A DNA stretch of 64,000 bases from Bolinopsis microptera (lineage: Eukaryota > Ctenophora > Tentaculata > Lobata > Bolinopsidae). Shown here piece by piece: positions 12,601 through 24,600 of the stretch (position 1 is the stretch's first letter; each line of letters starts with the position of its first letter). The stretch is taken from NCBI RefSeq assembly GCF_026151205.1, contig NC_087078.1:15641118-15705117 (forward strand). Direction: 5' to 3'. The notes below the pieces were generated by a model. That model was not told the origin of the DNA. It saw nothing but the letters and a program-made list of their open reading frames with translations, and did no database searches. Made by a program: the position numbers and the translations under genes.

Positions 12601-15600
12601 AGGTGGATGAGTTTGTGAATTTTATTGATCAAGACAATAATGGGGTGATAGACTTTGATGAATTTAAGGCTATGGTGAGTGCAGATGAAGATTTGGGAGG
12701 CTGCCGGCAACAATGATTGGTCTTGTCTCTTCGTGATCAATTCAGATTAATCTAAAATAAGCGTTGTAGATTGAGTTATTTTAAAGGACACCTTCTCGAG
12801 AAGAGTTTTGATAAACGATGTCAAGGACAGTGAGAATCTAAACCTCTTTTATTCTGGTAGACACTGATAACCGATAAACTCACGATTGGCCCTTGATATG
12901 CACTAATTTTGAAATGTTTTTACTATCTTCAGTTTCATGATGGAGAACTCAAACATGTAATATACATAATCCGAAAAAAAAGGAACATGCTGATTAATAA
13001 ATTACATTAAGTGCTTCGAAAAATAGCTATTCAGTAAATTTTTCCTTTTAAATAATAAATAGTTATTCTTGTCTACAAACGATTAAATAAATGAGTCTCT
13101 ATAAGTTCAGGTTAGTCCCCATTCAGATGCATGGCCAAGCTTTGGGGGAAGACATGATCTTATCAGTAAACACCGCTTCTTTGATATCAATGGAAGTGTG
13201 AATGGTAGCGTAGAGCTCCCCTTTGAAGGATATCTCGTATCGACTTTTCAGAAGGGGTTCACCGCCATCTTTCATAGCAGAACCATCTTTTCTTCCTACC
13301 TCCACCATCACTCCTAGCTCCAGCATGGTGTCCGTCAGAGAGTGAGGACGTCCAGAAAGTGTAACCACGTGTTGGAAATCAGGGAATTTGGAGATCACGT
13401 GTGACATTATGGTCCTGTTAGAATCACCGTAGATAAAGTACTTCTGCTTTTCCGGATAGGTCACTGTGGCTGACAGGTCCAAGCGTTGGTAACGGGGGAT
13501 GTCAAGGACTTTCAGTACAATGTTGCCTCCTTTGCCATCATTAACGAGCTTGACTGTCATCTTTCTATCACCATGGAGGATATTGTAAAGGTTGCGAACT
13601 TCTTTGTTTGCGTCACCTGCTTCAAGGACGGTCTCGAACACGACTGAGTGTTTAGAACCGTTAGAATTCATGTAATTCCTCAACATTTCTTTATTCTCAG
13701 GAGAATCAGCCTCAACTTTAACAGAGACCTTGGTACTGATGTTCAGGAATATCAGTATCTGTGAGGTATTCGATGAAGATGGACTCGTCCTTGTCGTTTC
13801 TATTATACGATCCAGATAGAGTGAACTTGTGGGTGACGGCATTATCTTTTACACGACCCATACAGTTAAGAACAATCATACGGAACTGCTCCCTGATTGT
13901 AAAGATTGACTCATTCCATTGCCATGGATTCATGCAGGTGTTGATCAGCACGTTCATATCCTCATCGTCTTCAGCCAAACCTACCCTTTTTTTGAAATCC
14001 TTTAGTGCCTCTCCGTGCTTCTTTGCATCCAAACCAGAGTGTGTAATCATCAATGGTATACGACGAGCGTTAGTCCCAACAAACATCTTTGTCCCATCAG
14101 AAAGAGCAATTTGTTGCTTGTTTACGTCTTCAGCATCTTTGTTGTTCTTGAAGTTCATGGCATCAGAAAGGGCCCACTGTAGCTTGTTGGTTTCTTTAAC
14201 ATCTTTGTTGTTCTTGAAGTTTACCACAAAAGTATTGATAGTAGTATCGGGTCCACAGTCTTTAAGGAAGTGCTTCGCCTTTTGGTCATTGTAGATGTCT
14301 TCCATTGGTTTGTACGCAATGTGATCATTAATCAGTTGCTTGGAATTCTCCATGTTATATTCTTTGGGGAGTTGTTGTAGAGGAACACATACAAATGGAT
14401 CATCTTCTCTAGCCATTGTCAACCACATGGAATAGAAAAGTTTTGCTGTAGCAGTACATTGGCCAAGGATTCTGCCGTAACCTCTGTTGCTCAATCCGAT
14501 GACATTATGAGACATCCATATTCCAGCAGATGCTGCAACAGGCTTAGAACCCTCAATTCCATGGTGATCATCATGGTAATATTCTTGGTGATCATGGTGA
14601 TAGCCATAGTGATCCTGGTGATCACGGTGATCGTGGTGATAGCCATCATGATCACCGTGAAAATCTTCACGATGGAAATGAGCTATGGGGTAGCGCATTT
14701 TCCCGTTGCGGTAGCATAGAGCCCCGCCTGGGTATGGACAAAAGCCAGACTTGTGAGGATCAACAGTAATTGAGTCAGCGAACTCAATATGTCTGAACTG
14801 ATCGTGAACATAGTCACTCATTTCACAGTGTGGCACAAAGCCATCAAACTTGTGACTCTTATTGGACCGTTCATTATGTCGTTCATTTTGTCGTTCATTC
14901 TGTCGTTCACTAGACCATTTCTTGTTATGGACCTGGAATTTTGTTTCCTTCATCAGCATAGTCTTGAAGTAACCTCCCCAGACCCCATCAGCTAGAATAG
15001 CAAAGTTGAGTCCCTTCCCTTTGAATTCCTCCCTTAACTGGTAGATCTCCTTAATGGGATCTACTGCAGATTCTTCTGCAGAGCCCATGACGGCGATGAC
15101 AGATAAAACTGGTGTTTCAGCTTTAAGGAACCCTTCGAGTTTTTCTCTTAGATGGTCGACGCTTTGCCGGAAGTTCACATCTAATTGTATTGGGATAAGG
15201 GCATCAGAGCCAAGACCAAGTAAATTTCCAGCTTTTGACCAAGAGTAGTGGTTATGTGCAGGGGCTGTGTAAACTGGGGCTTTCTCAAGACCATGCTTCT
15301 CGAAGAAGTCGAAGAAGCCTAAGCTCATGATTCCTTCTCGTTCAACAAGCTCGTGGAACTTTATGTCTTCAGTGGAGCCGTGAAATAAGCTCATGTTTTC
15401 ATCCACACGCTTAACTAAGTCACAAATTTCATCAACGTCCACATTCAAGAGTTGCCAATTGGAGCAGTCTTTCAAAGCAGTTGCTTCTCTTTTGTCACTC
15501 TCTTTTCTGTAGACAAGCAAGGTGGTTTTTAATCCTTCATCTATTTGGGCTTGAGAGAGAAACGATAAAGGTCCATCTTTAGCGTCGGCATTTAGCAGAG

Positions 15601-18600
15601 CAGATTTAACAGCCATCGGAACAAACTTCATGTTCCTTGAGGCCCAGACTGCTTCAATGTTGGCAGCAGATCCTCCACTTGTCACATGACCCCAAGCAAA
15701 GGGCTCCTTCCTCTCTGGGAACACGTTGTATCCCAACATATCACACAATTGCTCACCAACCAGTTGTTCGTACTTGGGCGTGGATCGTACAGTTTGGTGA
15801 CTGTAGTTTTGATCATAGTAGCGTTCGTACCTGTGTCTGTTTTTGTGGTCGTACTTTGTTGCGAAATCCTTGTTGTTCTGGTGACAGAGCATAGCTGTTA
15901 TGTATCCTAAGAGACCTGGCATGGACATGTCCCAATTCATTTGACCTTGATAGCGAGGGGAGAAGAACGGGATGTTGCCCTCCATATCTGTTTGCATCTT
16001 CATAAGTTCTTCTTTCATGTCCTCAATTTCTTTACGGTATTCAGGCGAAGACTTCATCTCCTTGTTGATGTAGGCTGGATCAGAAGGACTGTTGTTGTAT
16101 CTTTGCCTAATGTGTCCCTCAAAGATCTCCTGGAAAATGTCCATGAAGACGTCTTTATTCTCAGCTCTTGGCCCAAGAAACCATGCACTCAAGGCTTTCC
16201 ATTGCTGTTCGTGTCTTTCTCCGAACTGTTCGTGCTTTCCTCCGAGAGGAGAAGAGAAGACTTGAGATCTGTCAACTGACATACTCTGAAAGGAATTTGA
16301 GGGTGATTTTACCTGAGGTTAAGTTTTTCTATGTGAAAAATAATATTATATTATAAAAACAGTTTATGACAACTGAATATGAATAAAATCATATTGGCGA
16401 GTCAAGCGACCTTAACTTTCAACATTGATTCAAGCACATAAATTGAAATTCGGGAGTATTCTTCTATGACAATTCATTAAAGATATCATAAATGTAACCA
16501 CACGAATTTTTACTTAAGCAGGAAGAAACATGCTGAATAACACTTTTTGCTAAAGAAACGTTAGTAAGAGAAAAGGTCTAACTTATTAGTTGTCAGTTCT
16601 CTCAAATTACAGAAATAGCCCAATCGGTGAATCGGTGTCAAAGATAGTCTTTCTTAAAGTTCACGTATCATAATATGTGATTAAGCACTGGGAGAAGCAA
16701 TAGAGCTGAAAATCACTGTCTCCTTGATGTTGGCAGTAGTATTGAAGGTAGCCTGCATTTCCCCCTTGAAAGCTATCTCGTAACGAGGTCTTTGCAGCGG
16801 CTGCTTGATCCCACCACCAACCTCAAGTGGAACTCCTTCAACTTCCTCTAGCTCAACCATCACTCCTAGCTCCAGCATAGTCTCCGTCAGTCTTACTGGA
16901 CGTCCTGAAAGTCTTACTGTGTGTTGGAAATCCGGGAATTTAGAGATCACGTGTGACATTATGGTCCTGTTAGAATCCCCGTAAATATAGTACTTCTGCT
17001 TTTCCGGATAGGTCACTGTGGCTGACAGGTCCAAGCGTTGGTAACGAGGGATGTCAAGGACTTTGAACACGATAACACTGTTATCCTCATCATTAGCTAG
17101 CTTCACGTGAAGTCTTCTATCACCATGAAGGATCTTGTGCAGATTGGAAACTTGTACTTCGTCGTCCTTATCTGCATTTAGAGGGACAGTCTCAAATAGA
17201 ACAGGAACACCTTTTGCAGCACATTTGTTGATGTAGTTGAACAGAGTCTTTTTCTCCGAATCAGAGATAGCTTCTACTTTGACAGAAACTTGGTACTGAT
17301 GTTCAGGGATATCAGTACAAGTCATGTACTCAATGAAGATGGATTCATCCTTGCTGCTGTCTACACATGGTGCAGATAGATTGAACCTGTGGGTGACAGC
17401 GGCATCCTTAACACGGCCAATGCAGTTCAGAACTACCATACGGAACTGTTCTCTGATTGCAAAGATCGACTCATTTTTTTGCCATGGATTCATACAGGTG
17501 TTGATCACCACGTTCATATTTTCTTCATCTTCAGCCAAACCTGCCCTTTTTTTGAAATTTTTCAGTCCTTCTCCATGTTTCTTGGCATCCAAACCACATT
17601 GCATCATCATCACTGGTATACGACGAGCATCAGTTCCCACAAATTCGTTCATCGCGTTAGCTAGGGCTACCTGAAGTTTGTTGGCTTCTTTAACATCATT
17701 GCTGTTCTTGAAGTTAACCAAGAAAGTATTGATCGCGGTATCAGGTCCACAGTCTCGGAGGAAGTCCTTTGCCGCTTTGTCTTCATAGATCTTTACCGTG
17801 GGTTTAAATGCAATCTTTTCTTTGATGAGTTTCTTTGCACTCTCAAGGTCATAACCCGTTGGGAAAGGCTGTAACGGAACACACACAAATGGGTCATCTT
17901 CTCTGGCCATTGTTAGCCACATGGAATAGAAGAGTTTTGATGTTGCAGTGCATTGGCCAAGGATTCTGCCGTAACCATTTTTGCTCAGTCCAATGACATT
18001 ATGAGACATCAAAATACCAGCGGAAGCAGCTCTGGGCTTTGACCCCTCAATTCCATGGTGACCATGGTGATCATAGTGACCATGGTGATCATGGTGATCA
18101 TGGTGACCATGTTGATCATGGTGATCATGATGATCACCTTCAGGATGGAAATGAGCTATGGGGTAGCGCATTTTCCTGTTGCGATAGCAAAGAGCTCCAC
18201 CTGGGTATGGACAAAAGCCAGAATTATGAGGATCAATTGTAATGGCGTCAGATAACTGGATATGCTCGTATTGCTTTTGCACATAAGGACTCAGCTCACC
18301 GTACTCTACATAGTTGTCCGATCTGCTCTTATTAGATCCTTTGCCTAGCTTTTCTCTCACAGGGTCTTTCTCTGCTCCCTCAATTAACATGGTTTTGAAA
18401 TAGCCTCCCCACGCTGCATCAGAAAGGAGAGCGAAGTTTAGGCCCTTTACTTTGAATTCTTCCCTTAAATCGTACATTTCTTTGATGGGGTCCACGGCAG
18501 ACTCCTTAGTTGAGCCCATAACAGCCACAACAGCTATGACAGGAATCTCACTGTCAAGCTTTTCCTGGAGTCTCGCTTTTAAGTCCGCGACATTTTGTCG

Positions 18601-21600
18601 GAAGTTTACATCCAATTGGATTGGGATAAGAGCGTTAGAGCCCAGATTCAGTAGAGTTCCAGCTTTTGACCAAGAGTAGTGGTAGTTAGCCGGGGCTGTG
18701 TAGACAGGTGACTGCTTCAGACCGTGCTTTTTCATGAAATTGAAAAGACCTAAGGTCATAACACCCTCTTGTTTAACAAACTCATGGAACTTGCTTTCTT
18801 CAGCACAGCCTTCAGTTAAACCCATTTTCTTTGTTACACTTTCAATTAAGTCACAAATTTCATCGATGTCTACGTTCAAGAGTTGCCAATTGGAGCAATC
18901 TTTCAAAGTAATTGCTTCCCTTTTGCTACTCTCCTTTTTGTAGACTAGCACGGTCATTTTCAATCCTTCATCTATTTGAGCTTGAGAGAGAAACGATAGA
19001 GGTCCGTCTTTAGGATCAGAATTGAGCAGATAAGCTCTCACAACTAGCGGCATGTACTTCATGTTCCTCGAGGCCCAGAGTGCTTCAATGTTGGCAAGAT
19101 CCCCTCCGCTGGTAACGTGACCCCATGCAAGAGGCTGCTCCTTTTTCTCTGGAAATACGTTGTAACCCAACATATCACACAACTGCTCACCAACAGGACT
19201 AGCTGCGGGATCTATGTTGTTCTGATTGAAGAGAAGAGCCATCATGTGGCCCAACATAGCTGGCATGGAGATGTCCCAATTCATATGACCTTGATGCATA
19301 TGACCATACGCTTGATTCATATGATTCATATGAGTATGACCTTGATGCATATGACCATATGATTGATTCATATGATTCCATTGACCTGATTCCAATGACC
19401 TAGATTCATACGACCTTGAGGGGAGAAGAATGGAAAACTGCCCTCCATATCTTGTTGCATCTTCAAGAGTTCTTCTCTCATGTGCTCAATTTCACTACGG
19501 TAAGCATGGGAATTCTTCATCTCCTCAGTAATGAAAGCTGGATCAGAAGGGAAGGAGTTGTCCCTCATTCGAACATGTCTCTCAAAGATGTCCTTGAACA
19601 TCTCCATAAAAACCTCATTATTCTCAGCTCTAGGGCCAAGGAACCACGCACTCATGGCTTTCCATTGCTCATCGCAGTTCTCTCTGACAGGAGAGACTGA
19701 AGTACTGTCCACAGACATACCTTGGATGAATTACAATTAAAATTAAATTCTTGAAAATTTCATTTCCTATTTTGTTAGCAATAGCAGTTCTGAAATCGTA
19801 GATATTCCAGAATTCCTTCAATGGAAGTTTTTATCCTATTGGAATCTACCAAATCATAGTATGGAGGAGTTAGGTGAAGTTGATAATATTATACGAGAAA
19901 TGTAGCCTGTTAGCCGATAGCTCATGTAAGCGTTAAAAGCATATTTAAAATCGCAAAATAACTGGGTTCGAATTCGGGCCCTTGCATATGTGTCGGTGAA
20001 AGTATAGAGTTATTACTAATAAATAGATGCAACTGAAAACGCGAAAGCTTATCAATACTTACGATTGACGTTGTAAATTTAAACATCCCATATCGAATCA
20101 CCCAAACAGAGTTTAGGCAAAACCCCAAAGATTGGCAAGTCACTCGACAATATTGGAGCGGGGCATGATCATGTGACGATCAATTATGACTTCATCAAGA
20201 CTCAAGAGGTTGGGGGTCGGAGTAAAAGACACTACGACAGAGGACACTACGACAGAGGACACTACGACAGAGGACACTACGACAGAGGACACTACGACAG
20301 AGGACACTACGACAGAGGACACTACGACAGAGGACATTACGACAGAGGACACTACGACAGAGGACACTACGAGGACACTGTGGTGGAGGACACTACGACA
20401 GAGGACACTACGACAGAGGACACTACGACAGAGGACACTACGAGGACACTGCGGTGGAGGAAACTACGACAGAGGACACTACGAGGACACTGCGGTGGAG
20501 GACACTACGACAGAGGACACTACGACAGAGGACACTACGAGGACACTGCGGTGGAGGACACAACGACAGAGGACACTACGACAGAGGACACTACGACAGA
20601 GGACACTGCGGTGGAGGACACTGCGGTGGAGGACACTACGAGGACACTGCGGTGGAGGACACTACGAGGACACTGCGGTGGAGGACACTACGAGGACACT
20701 GCGGTGGAGGACACTACGAGGACACTGCGGTGGAGGACACTACGAGGACACTGCGGTGGAGGACACTACGAGGACACTGCGGTGGAGGACACTACGTAGA
20801 TACAGTGGAGGATAGTACTGCAGTGGACGGTAAGATGGAGGACACTATTTAAGCGTATAAGTTTATCGACCGAGCTCCTCCTGGAAATCAGGTCCCCCAC
20901 GTGACTGTTGTTATTTTTATTTCAACAATGGATAGACAAGTACAACATTGTTTAATATAATAGCAATACATCTTTATTTCGCGCTGATAATACTATTATA
21001 TTTGGATGAATACAAGTTGGCGTAAAAGCATCTGCATGTGGTTTGTAAAGAAACTGTTAGATAGCGTTACTCGAGCAGAGTGTTGGTTTCTCCTGGAAAT
21101 GAGTTCTCCGACGCTACTGCTACTACTACATGTACTTTGACAATGGATAAATGAACATTTGAAATAAATTTATTATATGTATATAACGGATTTTAATTTA
21201 TTTTATTTAATAAATGTAAAATTAGACATGAGTTACTTTAAAATGTGCCTCCTAAGTGCACGGCGGTCCAACACGTTTCATGTATAATGATACTTAGAAT
21301 GTTTGACCATTTTCGATGAAAACTTTCCCTTTTGTCTTTTTTGAAACATCTAAAACAAATTTTTCCTACATTTGAAACAAATCAGATTTTTCGGTCAAAA
21401 TTTGGCTATTAAGGGCCCTATGGAACTGCCTCCTTTCCACCATACCGGCACACCTCCAATTAAAATTAAGTTTGCAATTATGTATAATAGCGAGCCCAAT
21501 TGCTCGGTTATCTTTATACTTTATAAAGGCGCATCACCAAAAAACACAAATTTTAAAATTTTATTTTCCACTAATTGTTCTGTCATATAATCAGTTTTAA

Positions 21601-24600
21601 TGTTGTAGTTTTTGCGATACAAAAATCCAAAAGGTAATTTTAATTTAATCCCCCGTTAAGCACAATAAAAACTTACTTGGCAGGAACGGGGTCAGCTGAT
21701 TTGCCGCTCGGATTAGGAGCACTAGAACTGGAACCGTGATCGAACACTACAGTCGGAGGGAAGGGCTCCTCTCCACTCGTTGTACGTAGGATGTAAACCT
21801 GGCGTGTGCGGTGTGTAAGTCATGGTGTGTAAGTCATGGTGTGTAAGTCATGGTGTGTAAGTCATGGTGTGTAAGTCATGGTGTGTAAGTCATGGTGTGT
21901 AAGTCATGGTGTGTAAGTCATGGTGTGTAAGTCATGGTGTGTAAGTCATGGTGTGTAAGTCATGGTGTGTAAGTCATGGTGTGTAAGTCATGGTGTGTAA
22001 GTCATGGTGTGTAAGTCATGGTGTGTAAGTCATGGTGTGTAAGTCATGGTGTGTGGATTAATTTCAGACGGTTAACAAGTTGGGGGGGGGGGGGGGGGGG
22101 GGGCAACCATATTAAAGTATATAATTAAAATGTAGGTTTTTCCCAATTTTGACCCGGGGATATACTTTAATATACTTTAATATACTTTAATATACCTATA
22201 CTATCTCGATTCAAAATTTGGCCGCATAATTTCTTTAAAGGCCTATAATGATTGTATAGATTAGATTTACCTTTCATGTAAAGTTAGTCTATTCAAAGAT
22301 ATTGATACTTGACCAATTTATGGGCCAAAATATATCAAATTTGGTGCATATTCCCAAATATGGGCATATGGTTTTTGATTCATAACTTAGCCATTTTTGT
22401 CCAGTCTCGATGAAAATTCAAATACAAGTTCAGGGGACCACTAGCTTCAAGTAGAGCACCTTAAATCGGGTTTTTTGGGCATTTTTAGGTGGTTCTGCAT
22501 AATTGGGCCAAAAAGGGACCAGATATGGGCGCGGCTGCCCTGCACGATTGGCGAATTTTTGGTGGAATATTCTATCTAGCTAGCTACAGACCGCTTATTT
22601 TTTAGATTTTCTTAATGGAGAGGCTGGGCCTGGATGGCCCACGAGAAGATAGAAAGATGAACTAAGACAACATGTGAGTAGTCGCTAATTGTCACACCGG
22701 TCTGGTCCAGATCCTCGGGTACAATTAGCTGCGTTTGGTGCGGTTTGCGAAATTGACAACAGTGGTGATATGCTGGTTGTCAAATATTTCATTGACTGAG
22801 AGGTCCTGGAAATATTGCCCTCTTATTTGGGCAATAGCCGGGCACTGTCCAATAAAGTGTTAAACAGTCTCCTCTTCGTCACCACACATAAGACAAGCAC
22901 TGATGCTTGATTTGAAAATGAAGTGAAGGTGTTTGTGCAGGCCACAATGTCCCGTGATAAGGTGTACTGCAGTTCTGTCATTTTGTCTGTTGTTGCTAGG
23001 TGTAGTGTTAAGGTTTTTGATGATGTTGACGTGTTTGCAGCCGAGTGTCATTTTGGTGTGTCTGGAAGTAAAAATTGCTAAAATATTGATTATGACGTCG
23101 CGTGATGTGATGACTGATGTATATACTTGGGGACTATGAGGCATGATAACATTTGGTATTACACGCAATTGTCTTAAAATACCTTGTTGGTGGATTGAAC
23201 ATTTCATTTAAATCTTATAATTAGTGATTTGTTAGATGAATTTGCTTTAGTTTTTAAATTTATCTTTATTTTTAATTGATTTTATTGTTCGGGTTTTGTG
23301 CTTTTTAAAGGAATACATATATACATATAATGTTGACACTTAACATTAATAATTGCTGATAATTAAATTCTGTGTAACTTAGATTTTCCAGCTTAGACTT
23401 AAAGTTAAAGCTGTGTCCAACCGATTGTGTTTGACCATTTTGTTTTCTGACAACTTAAAAGCTCAAAAATCTATCATGCCCCACACAAACCGTTTTGAAC
23501 GTCCTACGTACACTAAAAACCGCGATTCACCGTACAGTTTGCGGGAAAAGAAAATAGTAAATTGGGGTTTTGCTGTACCTTAGGGCCAATAAATTTGGTT
23601 ACCATAATTTTGGTTACCATAATTTTAGTCAAAAAATTCGCAAATTTTTAGTCTACAACAATTTTAGTCACATTTTTCGACTTTTTGAGACCATTTTCAA
23701 TTCCATACGGCGTATAGTTTATATCGATATGATCCTTCAGCCGTTTCAACAGAGCATGCATTGGGATGGATCGATTGAAATGTAATTTCCAAGAGGAGCT
23801 CTAACCATTTAAGTGCAATAGGACTTTGGTACGGTTTTGTGCAGTAGCAACAGTGATGTTTAGTTATTGACATTATATTAATCATAAAGCCCTATAAAGT
23901 TAGTCGCCGAAAAATGTAGTCTCATGAAGTTTGGTTTACAACAATTTTAGTCAAAAGTTTAACTAAATTTATGGTAGACTAAATTGGTCGTTCTTAAGGT
24001 ACACAATGTTTTGGGATCTTAATTCTTACATTGTAAAGTTATAAATTTATAATATTGAATACTTCAATTTGGCTCATCACCAGCTCAACTATAGCCCCAG
24101 GGACCAGCTATCCTGCCCACCTTATTGTATAACCTTCAAGACGAGGATAATTCTATAGGTTAATAAATCTATATTCTATAATCTATAATTAGATGATTAT
24201 TAATTGTTTAATTGTTACAGCTCATTATCAACCTACCTACCTATTGAACCTATTGAGTATTGAGAGGTTAAGAAGTGGGCATCTTCGCGGTCACCGTGCT
24301 ATATGCAGACCACCTCATTGACTGTTTATTATTATTTGACTCTGGGTAACGCTCCTCCGACCTGTACTACCTCATTAATCCAGATCTTACTTATTGTCAT
24401 ACGGAGTGTTTTAGATTCCTTATCAACAGATAATTTGTCTACCTCTCTTTATCCTAATTAAGTAATTATGACCCAATTAGCTTAACCCACTCTGCAACTG
24501 TCGTGAGTGTAATTTATTATTTATTAATTTATTATGGTCCGGCCATCTATATTCTGACCGTCTAATCTTGTTATTATAACTGGGTTGATTTGTGAGCGAT

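Noticed and set aside
19960-19985. tRNA T-arm-like GGGTTCGAATTCGGGCCC
   Set aside because: The arm cannot pair properly as a T stem and no acceptor or anticodon arm is present.
20140-20852. Repeat proteins (TEDTTTED, HYDRGHYDRG, VVSSVV frames)
   Set aside because: All frames on both strands are open only because the repeat unit is a multiple of 3; there is no start context, splice signal or conserved domain.
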